The translations under genes were made by a program, and so were the position numbers. Positions 1 to 9,117 of a DNA stretch of 44,497 nt are shown here, in pieces (position 1 is the first letter of the stretch; the number at the start of each line of letters is the position of its first letter). This DNA is from Candidatus Hinthialibacteria bacterium OLB16 (GTDB taxonomy: Bacteria; Hinthialibacterota; Hinthialibacteria; OLB16): NCBI GenBank assembly GCA_001567115.1, contig LMZT01000178.1, forward strand, positions 68,472 through 112,968. The letters run 5' to 3'. A model generated the notes under the pieces. The model was not told where the DNA came from. It did not search any database and saw only the letters and a program-made list of their open reading frames with translations.

Positions 1-375
1 GGACGCCAGATCATGCAGTCCACCAAGGTGGAACTTCAAGGGGATCCGAACCTGGGAGAACCGCAGTTTGTCTATCTCTGGCATGACGACCAGGAAGTCT
101 GGACCCCGGAATCGACTGCGGATGATATCCAGGGGGTTCTTTACCAGGATCCCGGCAGTCTCGAAATCCGTTACCGCCCCGATGTTTCTATTCTGGAAAC
201 GTATGAAGTGGTTTCGACGAATATCGAGACGATCAAATTCACAACCAGCGGGAAGGCTTTATTTGTCGAAATCACGATGAAATATGACCCGCATTTTACC
301 GGATCTGAACGCACAGTTCTATCGAGTTTTGTCATCCGGAACAATCCCAAGATGAAGCATGGCGGCAGCCATTAA
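1..375 (+). CDS. Pseudopilin-like protein, C-terminal part (5' end outside window)
   Basis: The reading frame is open from base 1 to the TAA at 373-375, so this is the C-terminal portion of a gene that begins upstream; the ATG at 13 is probably internal. The visible part (about 124 residues) is mainly predicted beta strand, with alternating polar and aliphatic residues and an acidic bias, and has no membrane segment. This resembles the globular C-terminal domain of GspJ/PilW-type minor pseudopilins. The call rests mostly on context: 18 bp downstream, after a strong AGGAGG, lies a PilX-like gene, and PilW and PilX genes normally sit together in minor-pilin operons. No catalytic motif is visible. 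The N-terminal prepilin cleavage site, which would decide the matter, lies outside the window. Confidence 0.5.
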   Translation, partial: GRQIMQSTKVELQGDPNLGEPQFVYLWHDDQEVWTPESTADDIQGVLYQDPGSLEIRYRPDVSILETYEVVSTNIETIKFTTSGKALFVEITMKYDPHFTGSERTVLSSFVIRNNPKMKHGGSH

Positions 376-393
376 AAGGAGGTCAACGAGCTT

Positions 394-2097
394 ATGCACA
401 AGCATCGATCAATCGTCGGCCCGGCCACCGGAAGACCCCATCCAGAGAGAGGAATCGCCCTGGCGGGAGTCCTGATATTCACTGTCATATCGGCTTTTTT
501 CAGCGCGGCAGTGCTCCATGCTCTTTCGGTTCATTCCCGCCTGGTCCAGGACAAGTACAACTACACACGGGCTTTATATCTGGCGGAGTCAGGATTGAAT
601 CGTGCTGCAGAAGCGGTCTGGACCGGATATCTGAATGCCAATCCTCTCCCGGATGCGCGCATCGCCTGGCTTGAAGATCATTACACCGATTTCGATCAGG
701 AAGATGTCTCCATTGGACCGGATGGCGACACCTACACAGTCAAAGCCAGGCGCATGATGACAACAGGGGATGACGAGGAACGCCTGATTGTCTTCGAAGC
801 AATCGGCAATGCTGTCGGTGGGATTGAGCCTGCCGAACGCACCATTACACGAGTGGTCCGGTATGGGCATGATCAAGGCTCGATTTTTGATTACACCTAC
901 TTCCTCAACAACTTCGGCTGGTTTTATGGATCAAGCATCACAGCCAATGGAGAGGTGCGAGGGAATGGGAACTTTGAGTTTCGGAGTTCGCCGACTGTCA
1001 ATGGGGATGTGTATGCCAGCATCAACCCGGATGTCGGCGCTGGCGCACCAGGCCAGATTCTGGGGTCTTACAATTCGTGGAATCTTTCGACTTACCGTAC
1101 GAAAGCGGTCGGAAAACCCACCTGGCGGCCGACACGCCCTGAATTCGAGTATGGTTACAGCGGGGAGAGCACCGACTTCGAATTTCAGCAGATTCTCGAA
1201 ATGCCTTACCTGGGAGATATTACACGCTTCGAGGCTCTCGCCCAGCAGAAGAATGGCGAACTCACCACAACAGCGAGCTCAGGCCCGGCCATGCCGACCC
1301 ACATCGATAATGTAATCCAGGGTCCATTGTTTCTGTATGGAACACCCACAAATCCGATCGTCATCGATGGCCCGGTCGTGGTGCGGGGGGATGTGGCAAT
1401 CGCAGGTTATGTCACCGGCCAGGGAACTATTTACAGCGACAGAAACATCCATGTTGTGAATGATGTCATCTACAAGACTCCTCCCATCTATGACAAGTCA
1501 GCGGGGGCCGATCCCAATGCCAATGCAGCCTACAATCAAGCAGCCGATTTCCTGGGGCTGGCAGCCAAAGGCAATATCATTCTCGGGGACTACACCTCAA
1601 CTGACTGGACCGGAAATGTGGCTCCGTATATCAAGCCGCCATTCACAAAATCTTATACCGATGAGGATGGAACACGGCATAACGGAGATTACACAGCCAG
1701 CGATGGGGCCAAAAGTGATGGAACTGTGCGCAAAAGGTATGAAGGAACATGGACCAATGCCCAATTCCAGTCGATGGTGAACCTGGCCAAGAGCCTCTAC
1801 AGCCGCAGTGATTCATTGCCTCGAAGAATCGATGCCCTCGGCTATACCAATCACCTCTATGCGGGCCGTGCGAAAGATGCAGTCTGGAATGGGGCCATCA
1901 TGAGCCGGGATGAGGGCATTGTGTTCAATGGCTCGGTGACCATGAACTATGACTATCGCGCCAAACAGGAAGGGGAACACTACATCGACATCGACCTCCC
2001 CAAGGCGGCCAATGCAGAACCCACGATCTGGCTGGAAGGCCCTTATGAGCAGTGGGTTTCGAAGCTGGATCCACTCGATCACAGCCTTCAGGATTGA
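394..2097 (+). CDS. PilX-like pilus assembly/minor pilin protein with beta-helix-like C-terminal region
   Basis: 567 residues. The first 20 residues are basic and are followed by one hydrophobic helix (about 21-45). Next comes the sequence ALYLAESGLNRAAEA (about 60-74), the hallmark of PilX N-terminal domains of type IV pilus and type II secretion minor pilins. The rest is long and glycine/valine-rich. It has short repeating strands such as GDVYASI near residue 207 and GPVVVRGDVAIAG near residue 325, suggesting a right-handed beta-helix or bactofilin-like solenoid. The start is supported by AGGAGG at 377-382, 11 bp before ATG 394. It is probably co-transcribed with the pseudopilin-like gene before it and the small exported protein after it. 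It is much longer than classical PilX (about 200 residues), so the C-terminal region may be a surface domain of its own. The function is inferred from the N-terminus only. Confidence 0.68.
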   Translation: MHKHRSIVGPATGRPHPERGIALAGVLIFTVISAFFSAAVLHALSVHSRLVQDKYNYTRALYLAESGLNRAAEAVWTGYLNANPLPDARIAWLEDHYTDFDQEDVSIGPDGDTYTVKARRMMTTGDDEERLIVFEAIGNAVGGIEPAERTITRVVRYGHDQGSIFDYTYFLNNFGWFYGSSITANGEVRGNGNFEFRSSPTVNGDVYASINPDVGAGAPGQILGSYNSWNLSTYRTKAVGKPTWRPTRPEFEYGYSGESTDFEFQQILEMPYLGDITRFEALAQQKNGELTTTASSGPAMPTHIDNVIQGPLFLYGTPTNPIVIDGPVVVRGDVAIAGYVTGQGTIYSDRNIHVVNDVIYKTPPIYDKSAGADPNANAAYNQAADFLGLAAKGNIILGDYTSTDWTGNVAPYIKPPFTKSYTDEDGTRHNGDYTASDGAKSDGTVRKRYEGTWTNAQFQSMVNLAKSLYSRSDSLPRRIDALGYTNHLYAGRAKDAVWNGAIMSRDEGIVFNGSVTMNYDYRAKQEGEHYIDIDLPKAANAEPTIWLEGPYEQWVSKLDPLDHSLQD

Positions 2098-2146
2098 GTG
2101 ATAGCTGGATTCTGAAATGATATTCAAAATCGGAGGAAAGAAGCGG

Positions 2147-2683
2147 ATGTTTTCAGGAGAGACTGTCATTCGGTTGGGACTCATCATCGGCCTTTTCACC
2201 CTCTGGGGGCAACCACCCGCATACTGCCTGCGTTCGGATAACAATAATAACAGTGAAGCGGGGATCAAATCGGATTTTGAGGAGGTTCTTAAGACTCGGA
2301 GGGAGTCTGAAGAGCGTGCCGCCAGGCGCTTTCATGAGGTGTCATCCCCCCCGGTTGATGGGTCGGTCACAGTGAAGATTCGCGGCAGGTCCAGCGAGGA
2401 AAATCCTCGCGGTGAGACCATCGCTGAGGCTCGAGTTCCCCGTGAGGAGGTCGAACAAGGGGATATCGCTGCGGTTTATCGCAAGGTACGCTCCAATCGG
2501 AACGACAGTTCAAGCGCCCCCCTGCTGGAATCGGAAAGCTCCGGCACCCCCTCCCAGGCACTCCAGAAACCATCCAGAGAGAACTCCAGCGCCAATGTGA
2601 TTTTTTCCGGGCTGCTGGCAGCGGCTCTGGGGGGCTGGTGGCTCAACCGGAACTACAGCCTGTCCGGTTTCATCAGATCTTGA
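2147..2683 (+). CDS. Hypothetical exported protein with C-terminal membrane segment
   Basis: I do not recognise the family. I chose ATG 2147 over ATG 2117 because GGAGG (2132-2136) lies 10 bp upstream and the resulting protein (178 residues) begins with a clean signal-peptide-like hydrophobic stretch, VIRLGLIIGLFTLWG, followed by a small-residue cleavage region. The middle is highly charged, low-complexity and probably disordered, with many Arg/Glu pairs and serine-rich stretches. Near the C-terminus a short hydrophobic segment, VIFSGLLAAALGGWWL, is followed by a basic tail. This layout suggests a periplasmic linker protein anchored at its C-terminus. It is the last gene of the pilin-like operon and its 3' end overlaps the convergent acyltransferase gene by 11 bp. 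Confidence 0.55.
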   Translation: MFSGETVIRLGLIIGLFTLWGQPPAYCLRSDNNNNSEAGIKSDFEEVLKTRRESEERAARRFHEVSSPPVDGSVTVKIRGRSSEENPRGETIAEARVPREEVEQGDIAAVYRKVRSNRNDSSSAPLLESESSGTPSQALQKPSRENSSANVIFSGLLAAALGGWWLNRNYSLSGFIRS

Positions 2684-3661
2684 TCACAATCCTGTCTCTC
2701 CAAAGGCGCCAGGCAAGCGCATAGCAGATCAGAAAGAACAGGCTCAGAGAGGCCAGAATCCACACAAGCGGCATCTCCCGCGGCAGAAAAAAATGGAATA
2801 TTTCAACCAGCAGGAGATGGAACACATACAGGGCCAGCGGGTTCATCCCGAACATGTTCAGGACTGTCAATCGGATGCTGAACCGATCCAGGCATTGAAA
2901 CAGAAGGAATACAAAGAAAGCCAGCCCGGTTGAGAGAAGTGTAAAGGGCATGGTCATGCAACGGTGTGAGAATGGCCATTGAGCTTTGATCCCAGGCCAT
3001 TCCATTTCCAGAATCATCCCCGCTGCAGTGAGGCCTGTTCCCCACAGGATTGAATTCCAGAAAACTGCCTCTTTTTTACCCTTCGCCAGCCAATCCCAGA
3101 CCAGTGAGCCAAGCAGGAGGCAGAAGACCCAGCTGAGCGGTCCGAGCGGGCCTCCATCGAAGCTGTGTTTCGAAAGATAGGGGCCATACCGAGTCCAGCT
3201 GAACATCACCTGAAACAGAACCAGATACCCGCAAGCTGCCAGGACTCGCACCCTGCCGGACCTGTGCATGAATGGAATCGCCAGCAAGCCCGCCAGTCCG
3301 ATATCCACCAGTGCATTCCACCAGCCATGCCAGTTATGCGGGCCATAAACCACGATCCCGATCAATGTGATGAGGAGATACCGTTTGAGGCTTCCCTGCG
3401 TGCGGCGCCCAATCCCCGGTTCAGCACCTTTCGATTGAATGAGAGATTGAAACCGATTCCGACAATGAACAGGAATGATGGCGCAATGGTATCCGCATAG
3501 GAGAATCCTTCCCGATGGTGGGATAATGCCCAGGGAAGTCCTTTGAAGTGGCTCAAATAATTGACCAGGATCATTCCCAGTATGGTGTAGCCGCGGAGCT
3601 GATCGATGGATGAAATGCGAGAAGGTTTATTGCCAGCCGGTGAGGATTCGCCAGTGCTCAT
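2673..3661 (-). CDS. HGSNAT/DUF5009-like membrane acyltransferase, interrupted by one frameshift
   Basis: The N-terminal 90 residues (bases 3661-3385) contain SIDQLRGYTILGMILVNYL, a His-His pair at 48-49 and the sequence YADTIAPSFLFIVGIGF. This is the start of the heparan-alpha-glucosaminide N-acetyltransferase-like family, in which a His in this region accepts the acetyl group. The remaining 230 residues continue in another frame from about 3384 and hold further transmembrane helices typical of the family. Adding one base in the TTT run at 3384-3386 joins the two parts into RREASKRYLLITLIGIVVYG, giving 329 residues, the usual length. The start ATG (3661) overlaps the stop of the upstream glycosyltransferase gene (ATGA), so translation is probably coupled. 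The likely role is transfer of an acetyl or acyl group to a lipid- or glycan-linked sugar at the membrane. The frameshift is either an indel error or a very recent mutation. Confidence 0.78.
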
Positions 3662-5233
3662 CGCCCGATTATCTTATTCACCTTCGACCCGAGGAGGCAA
3701 ATGGAGTACGCAGCGAAAGGATACAGGAACGGCAGCAGTGGAGCACGGAATCGTGCATTGGCGAAATAGACCATCAGGACCAGAGTATAGACAATCAGGG
3801 TAAGCAGAAAGAAATGGCTGAGCGGGTATCGTCGAATGGCGATGACAAGCCCGGACAAAGTCAGATAAATCACAGGCCAGCCCCAGAAAACCAGGGGAAG
3901 CCTCCCCTCTTTCCAGAAATAATCCCGATAAGACGGCATGATCATCTGGCCTGTTTCATCCCTGACCGGCCAGAAACGCAGTTCACGCTGCTGTGTTTCC
4001 CAGGGCCAGGGACGATAAGGTGAATCGAGGTAGCTCCACCATTTCCAGGGTTCAAAAGATGAAGACCATGACACTGGAGCAAGGAAGAGATGATAGACTT
4101 TGGCCAGGTTGTTCTGCATATCCTCCCAGAAATGGCTTCGGATATAGCGCAGGGCGATCAGGGTAAAGACTTTGCTCTCCACCACCTCATCATTGGATCC
4201 CTGCGCACGCAGCCTCTGACGGATTCCTTCCTTGTCGCCAAAGGAGTTGTAGCCGAAATCTTCATGGTGGCCAAGGTAAAAATTGACGCCGCTGTTGGTG
4301 CTGACCGGAACGACATGGTCCAGCACTGCCTGGTTGCGGATGGTCCAGAATGAGACTGCCAGAAAGGCATACAGCACCATGACAAAAGGGGGGGCGAAAG
4401 GGGAATCCAGAAGGCTGAATCGATGCCAGTCGGCTGCTGGAGGGCGGAAATATGTGCGTGAAGCACGGAAAAACCAATAGGCCCCCATCAGTACAAGAGG
4501 CGCCATGTTGGGGCGGGTCAGTATCGCCAAGGCCGGCGATGATTCCTGTCCAGGTGGCCATGGGCAGGGAGGGCCGTGTGACACTCCTGACAAGCAGATA
4601 TCCCCATGCGACAAAGAGCAGGGTGAACAGGGTTTCGGTCAGCAGCTGCCCGCAGAAAAAGATTGAAGTTTCTTCGAAACAGAACAGAGCCGCAGAAAAA
4701 AAGGCAATCGTCGCCGGATGCGGACAGGTCCGCCGATCCGCCACGGGATCGAGATCGGAATCTTTCCGAAGGTTGAAGAGGTGGAAAGTCATGAAATAAA
4801 CCAGCAGGACAGTGAGGACACTGAGGACGCACTGGAGATAATAGATGTTGCGTGGATCAAGCCCGCACCAGCGATATACACCTGCAATCATCAGCGGGTA
4901 TGCGGGTGGACGGTAGGCTTTGTACAGATCCGACATGATCAGGCCTTTTCCCTCGAGCAGGTTCAGGGCCATGGTTTCGTAGTCAGCCATGTCCGAAAAT
5001 GGGGGTGTGGTGATCTGAGTGACATACGCCAGGCGCAGGGCAAACCCGAGAACCAGCAGGAGAACCAGCAGACGGGGCTGCCAGCTGGAGGTCAAGCCCG
5101 TCTCAACCGGGCTGTCCACCGGAGCCATATCGCCATCGACTGGCACCAGAGCTTTCTCTTCAGATGAGATCGCCGGGATGGTTTCCGCGCCGGGTGGCCC
5201 TGGCTCGGGTGGATGGTGGGAATCGATCGACAT
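3658..5233 (-). CDS. GT39/ArnT-like membrane glycosyltransferase, interrupted by one frameshift
   Basis: A polytopic membrane protein of 524 residues once a single extra base is removed at the CC of 4527-4528. An N-terminal cytosolic tail of about 50 residues (Pro/Glu-rich) precedes the first helix. The first periplasmic loop contains PPFSDMADYETMALNLLEGKG with D81 and D84, corresponding to the acidic catalytic and metal site of dolichyl- or polyprenyl-phosphate-sugar transferases (PMT/ArnT fold), followed by YRPPAYPLM. After the frameshift the protein continues as LAILTRPNMAPLVLMGAYWF, a very typical helix of this family, and ends with NARFRAPLLPFLYPFAA. It lies 55 bp downstream of another membrane glycosyltransferase-like gene and overlaps the acyltransferase. 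The sugar donor and acceptor cannot be told from sequence. Confidence 0.75.
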
Positions 5234-5288
5234 GACATGGAAAGGCTAACAAAGGCGGCTCAAGGTTGGAAGGATCAACAGCGCCGCC

Positions 5289-6509
5289 TCAACCTGACAG
5301 AAGGCTTGACCAGAAATCCCAGGCGGTCGGCATCTTTGTGTAATCCACCCAGGCTGAATAGCCATTCATCAGGAGGCCCGGCAGTGCCACCAGGCTGATA
5401 GCAGCGAATGCCATCCATTTCCTCTGCAAATATTTCCACCCAAGAAACAGCGGCAGCAGGTGAAGCGGAACCAGGACCATGAGGTAACGAGGGCCGGGAC
5501 AGATGCCGCCATGGTAATCGACATAGCTGCTGATCAGGATCAGGTAGGTTATGGATAATACGAGCACTCCCGAATAGAGCCATCGGCAGGTTCTCCAGGT
5601 CAGAAAGATCATCCCCCAGGACACCAGCAGGAGTGGGTTATAGAGGAGCACACTCAAATCCGGGCTGAAGAAAAACCTGGGGAGTGTATCGATCCATGGA
5701 GTTCGGAATGAAAGGCGGGCATAGGGAGTGGCCAGCAGCCCGCCCCATCGATACCAATCGAACAGCAGCAGACTTCCTGCGCAGAATGATATTGGAATCA
5801 CCACTGCTGCAATCGATTTACAGAAATCAATGCCTCCGCGGGGATATGTTCTCCATGCCAGAACTGAGGCCGAGAGCAGAAATCCCGGCACCAGCACCAT
5901 CATATCCATCCGGGAAAGGATCGATGCACCCATTGCAAAGGAAGCCCAGACTAGCAGTAAGTTACTTCTTTCCACTCCGGCAGAGTCCGCCTGGCGATTC
6001 TTTTGCAGAATGAGAAAATAAAAGGCTGCGAGGAGGCACACTGCGGTGAGAGGCTGATTGAAGAAGTCCCGGCTGTAGGGGAAGATCAGGGTCGAGAGGC
6101 CACACACCCCCGCCAGCAGCGCCGACTCCCAGGCCGGTAAGGAGGCCATGACCCCGATGCGGAACAGGAGCCAGATCAGCAGGGCAGACAGCCAGGTGTT
6201 TGTGGCCAGCGCCAGGCAATCCCCCAGCCGGCAGCCTTCATCCCCCGGCTGCGACATTTCCTCGAAAATACCTGCTGCAAGAAATCCCGGCAGGGCCACC
6301 ACAGGAAGCAAGGGGCCATACAGGCTGTAGTGGTTTCCTCCATGCCCTGCCCGGGTGACCAGAGACCGTGGAACAGAAAGCCTTCCATGGGCCAGCGCCC
6401 TTGTTGTCTCCAGGTTGGCCCGGCTGTCCACAGTCAAAGGCTTTCCGGGGAGCATAAGGGCCGAAATCAGGAGCGAACCGAGAAAGAGGAAAACACCAGG
6501 TGTTTTCAA
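5289..6509 (-). CDS. Polytopic membrane protein, glycosyltransferase-like
   Basis: 406 residues with about ten predicted transmembrane helices. After the first helix comes VDSRANLETTRALAHGRLSV (D28, E34), then NHYSLYGPLLPVVALPGF. This arrangement of an acidic pair and a Tyr/Gly/Pro-rich second helix occurs in uncharacterised GT-C fold proteins related to GT39. The annotated start is TTG, overlapping the stop of the helicase gene as TTGA, which suggests coupling. No strong ribosome binding site is visible, and Met19 (MLPGKPL) is an alternative start that would remove the first hydrophobic helix, so I prefer the TTG. It is followed at 55 bp by the GT39-like gene. The presumed role is assembly or modification of a polyprenyl-linked or surface glycan. 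Confidence 0.6.
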   Translation of the reverse strand: MKTPGVFLFLGSLLISALMLPGKPLTVDSRANLETTRALAHGRLSVPRSLVTRAGHGGNHYSLYGPLLPVVALPGFLAAGIFEEMSQPGDEGCRLGDCLALATNTWLSALLIWLLFRIGVMASLPAWESALLAGVCGLSTLIFPYSRDFFNQPLTAVCLLAAFYFLILQKNRQADSAGVERSNLLLVWASFAMGASILSRMDMMVLVPGFLLSASVLAWRTYPRGGIDFCKSIAAVVIPISFCAGSLLLFDWYRWGGLLATPYARLSFRTPWIDTLPRFFFSPDLSVLLYNPLLLVSWGMIFLTWRTCRWLYSGVLVLSITYLILISSYVDYHGGICPGPRYLMVLVPLHLLPLFLGWKYLQRKWMAFAAISLVALPGLLMNGYSAWVDYTKMPTAWDFWSSLLSG

Positions 6510-8230
6510 TTTTCAGCCAGGATCCTCTGCCGTGCCGCGATCAGCCCCTCCAGGCGGGGAGGGCGAATATCGACTTCAAAGGCAGGTTCGGTTTTATAAA
6601 TTTCGAAGCGATATTCACTGTGCTTCTGAAGGTAGAGACACTGGTCAAAAAAATCAACAATGATCGCCGCAGATTTTCCCGGTGAAGGACGCAAAACCCG
6701 GCCGACCCGTTGGAGTGCGCGTGTTTCGCTTTTCCCTGCCCCGGCCAGAATGAGGGCATCCAGTGAAGGCAGATCCAGCCCTTCATCGGCCAGGGTGGTC
6801 GCGATCAGGATGTGATTCTTTTTCTGCCGGAGCTCTTCCAGCGCTTTGCTGCGAACCTCGCTCGGGTTGCCGCCATGGATGAAGACCGCGCCATCGATCA
6901 ACTGTTCCAGGTTATGGCCATGCTTGATCTGATTGACCAGGATCAGGACTGAGCGCCCTCTGGAGGCACAGTGTGCCGCAACTTCAGCGATGAGATGGTT
7001 GCGTTCGGAGTTCTCCACTATTTCCGATTGATAGACTTTGGTGAAATTTCGTGCAAGACGCCTGTTGGTCGGCAGCACTTCAAACATTGTGATTCTGGGA
7101 GGCACCAGGAATCCCTGTTTGATCAGCTCGGTCGAGTTGACAACCACCAGTTTTGCCCCCAGCGCCGCTTCGATCATCAGATCGGAACGGTCCGAGCGCC
7201 AGGGTGTCGCAGACAGCCCATACCTGAAAAAAGCATTCGGAAGTTTCATGGCGATCTCATAGAAACTGTCCGCAGGAACATGGTGGCATTCATCGAAAAT
7301 CACCAGACGGCACCGGCTCATGGCATCCTGGACGACTTCCCAATCGGAGACAGTCAGTTTTTCGGATTCATCATCACTCCAGCAGGGCACCTCATCGACC
7401 GATTCTTTCGGCAGTTTGACATTCAATGCCCTCGCCGCAGTCTGGATGGTAGCCACTGTGATTTTTTCGATCTGAACCCGGCCATCGCCGATCTGGCCGA
7501 TGGGGACCCTCAGGATTTTCTGGAATGCCTCAATGGTCTGGTAGAGCAGGTCTTTGGTATGAACGAAGAAAAGGGAATCGAGGCCTTTTTCAGCGATGAT
7601 ATGGGCTGCAATCAAAGTCTTCCCCGCGCCTGTTGCCAGCTGGAGGATGCCGCGTTCATTCTGGCGGACACATTTCAACACCTCCTGCTGATAATCTCGC
7701 AAGGGTGGGCCTTCCGCCTGGATGGGCTGGCCTGGAGGAGGCTGGAGTCTGGTGTCTTCAATCTGATACTCATGCCCTTTGTTTTTGAAGAGGGTCTCCA
7801 CACGGGAAAGCAAGCCGGTCGGGATCGAAAGCCCGCCTCTCTTCCGGTAGAGATGCTTCTGCCCATCCCAGATCCCATCCTGAAATTTTTTTGAATACTC
7901 AGCCCCTTCGATCCAGAAGCTGGCGGCCTCTTCGATATCCTCGAGCGGGAGGTCATGCCCCTGGATTTTTGTGAATGTGTTGCCAACAATGAGACGTGTT
8001 CCGGCCGCACGGCTTTTCTCAAACTCCTCGACCACTTCTTTGGGGACCAGAGGCCATTCCCCTCCAAGCAGCTCCACAGCCTGATCCAGGAATGCCGCAG
8101 GAATCAGCCACTCCTGATTTTCTTTATTCCAACGGCGTCCTTCGATGCATTTGATCGCATCGACTTTGGTTTTGTCATACGGGAAGCGGACCCCGATGAC
8201 ACCCTCCTGCCGCACCTGAAACACAATCAT
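6506..8230 (-). CDS. SF2 DNA helicase with HARP-like and UvsW-like N-terminal regions
   Basis: 574 residues. Residues 1-55 look like a HARP/SMARCAL1-type DNA-binding module: a beta-rich stretch with VRFPYDKTKVDAIKCI and GRRWNKENQEWLIP. Residues 105-155 carry FQDGIWDGQKHLY and IPTGLL, matching the N-terminal domain of phage T4 UvsW. The helicase core has the Q-like region RDYQQEVL (178-185), Walker A ATGAGKT (199-205), DECH (313-316), SAT (340-342), TTLADEGLDLP (478-488) and the arginine-finger motif QRVGRVLRP (507-515). UvsW and HARP enzymes anneal or unwind branched DNA and regress forks. The gene heads the minus-strand operon with the membrane glycosyltransferases, with overlapping codons at 6506-6509. 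The partnership looks like co-location, not shared function. Confidence 0.9.
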   Translation of the reverse strand: MIVFQVRQEGVIGVRFPYDKTKVDAIKCIEGRRWNKENQEWLIPAAFLDQAVELLGGEWPLVPKEVVEEFEKSRAAGTRLIVGNTFTKIQGHDLPLEDIEEAASFWIEGAEYSKKFQDGIWDGQKHLYRKRGGLSIPTGLLSRVETLFKNKGHEYQIEDTRLQPPPGQPIQAEGPPLRDYQQEVLKCVRQNERGILQLATGAGKTLIAAHIIAEKGLDSLFFVHTKDLLYQTIEAFQKILRVPIGQIGDGRVQIEKITVATIQTAARALNVKLPKESVDEVPCWSDDESEKLTVSDWEVVQDAMSRCRLVIFDECHHVPADSFYEIAMKLPNAFFRYGLSATPWRSDRSDLMIEAALGAKLVVVNSTELIKQGFLVPPRITMFEVLPTNRRLARNFTKVYQSEIVENSERNHLIAEVAAHCASRGRSVLILVNQIKHGHNLEQLIDGAVFIHGGNPSEVRSKALEELRQKKNHILIATTLADEGLDLPSLDALILAGAGKSETRALQRVGRVLRPSPGKSAAIIVDFFDQCLYLQKHSEYRFEIYKTEPAFEVDIRPPRLEGLIAARQRILAEN

Positions 8231-8344
8231 AGCTCAAGGATAAGTGATCCATGGCGGAAAGTGTAGAAAGGCTGGCTTGCCCGGAGCCTGCGGGCCTTTT
8301 ATGATTCCAGAGTCTGGTGGGAGAATTTATCTAAAGGGTTTTTT

Positions 8345-9061
8345 ATGGACACATTACTGATCGGACTGCTTCTTGGTGTATCCTCCAGCCTGGTTGTCGC
8401 ATGGCTGGCAGGCAGAAAAAAACACCCCTCTCATCCGGAACAGGGGGTTCAGGCTTACATTGCAATCGAGGGCATTCGTGCAGTCGGCGAGCTCGTGGTG
8501 CTGAAAGTCTTTACGCAGCAGATCATTACAAAAACGAACCATCTCTTCGGAGACTGGGGGGAACGCTGGCTGGCCTGGCTGGTTTCATCGAAAAAGACCG
8601 CCATGATCTTCGAGTTTGTTGTCGATTTTCGTTATGACCTCAAAAGCCCCAAGTTCACAACAACAGTTGTCGGGAACAGCGGCATCCATTTTGTCCTTCC
8701 ACCCTGTTTCTATGAAATTCAGCTGAAGGATATCAGCATCTATGATGAAAAAGCTTCGGCCCTCGCACCGATCCTGCTGCCGGAATGGTTAGGCCAGGTT
8801 TTCGGAGGAAAGTTTACCGAGAAGGAAAAGAACCGCCTGATCCGTGCGGCGCGGGACAAAGCCGAAGAGATGGCCTGCCAGCTCAGCGGACGCATGATGG
8901 GGGAAGTCAGAAAATGCGCTGAATCCGCACTGCGATCCATCTCCAAAGGGATGGGTTTTACCGAGGTCAGTTTTGATTTTCAGGATGAGGGGCAGGTGCA
9001 TGGAACTGTCAACCTGATGAAGTTTGAAGAAAGTGTCCGCAATGCGATCGGATCCGAGTGA
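8345..9061 (+). CDS. DUF4230-like membrane-anchored protein
   Basis: 238 residues. The N-terminus is a single hydrophobic anchor (LLIGLLLGVSSSLVVAWLAG) followed by a basic stop-transfer stretch. Next is AIEGIRAVGELVVLKVFTQQI, then a strand-rich part where the protein is described well by DUF4230: a KKTAMIFEF strand, a VDFRYDL strand and PPCFYEIQLKDISIYDE. The C-terminal third is a long charged helix (KEKNRLIRAARDKAEEMA) ending in a small strand segment. DUF4230 proteins have no known biochemical role. The gene stands alone between the divergent helicase gene and a convergent nucleoid-protein gene. The family assignment is from pattern recognition and is moderately secure. Confidence 0.58.
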   Translation: MDTLLIGLLLGVSSSLVVAWLAGRKKHPSHPEQGVQAYIAIEGIRAVGELVVLKVFTQQIITKTNHLFGDWGERWLAWLVSSKKTAMIFEFVVDFRYDLKSPKFTTTVVGNSGIHFVLPPCFYEIQLKDISIYDEKASALAPILLPEWLGQVFGGKFTEKEKNRLIRAARDKAEEMACQLSGRMMGEVRKCAESALRSISKGMGFTEVSFDFQDEGQVHGTVNLMKFEESVRNAIGSE

Positions 9062-9063
9062 AT

Positions 9064-9100
9064 CAGCTCCCCGGTGGAGCACAAGAACCCCGGGGAGCTG
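9064..9100. terminator. Strong hairpin between convergent genes, probable bidirectional terminator
   Basis: An 11-bp perfect inverted repeat, CAGCTCCCCGG (9064-9074) and CCGGGGAGCTG (9090-9100), encloses a 15-nt loop. It sits directly after the stop of the DUF4230-like gene (9061) and before the stop of the convergent nucleoid-protein gene (9118). Neither side has a good T-tract (only TTCT on the plus side), so intrinsic termination may be weak; the position and GC-rich stem support a transcript end or stabilising hairpin. Confidence 0.5.
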
Positions 9101-9117
9101 TTCTGATGGGAATTCAG

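Noticed and set aside
6971-7894. 307-codon open frame on the plus strand
   Set aside because: It lies antisense inside the helicase gene, which has all its motifs; a codon-bias shadow.
8279-8295. GCCCG/CGGGC hairpin followed by CTTTT
   Set aside because: Only five base pairs and no plus-strand gene ends just before it; likely chance.
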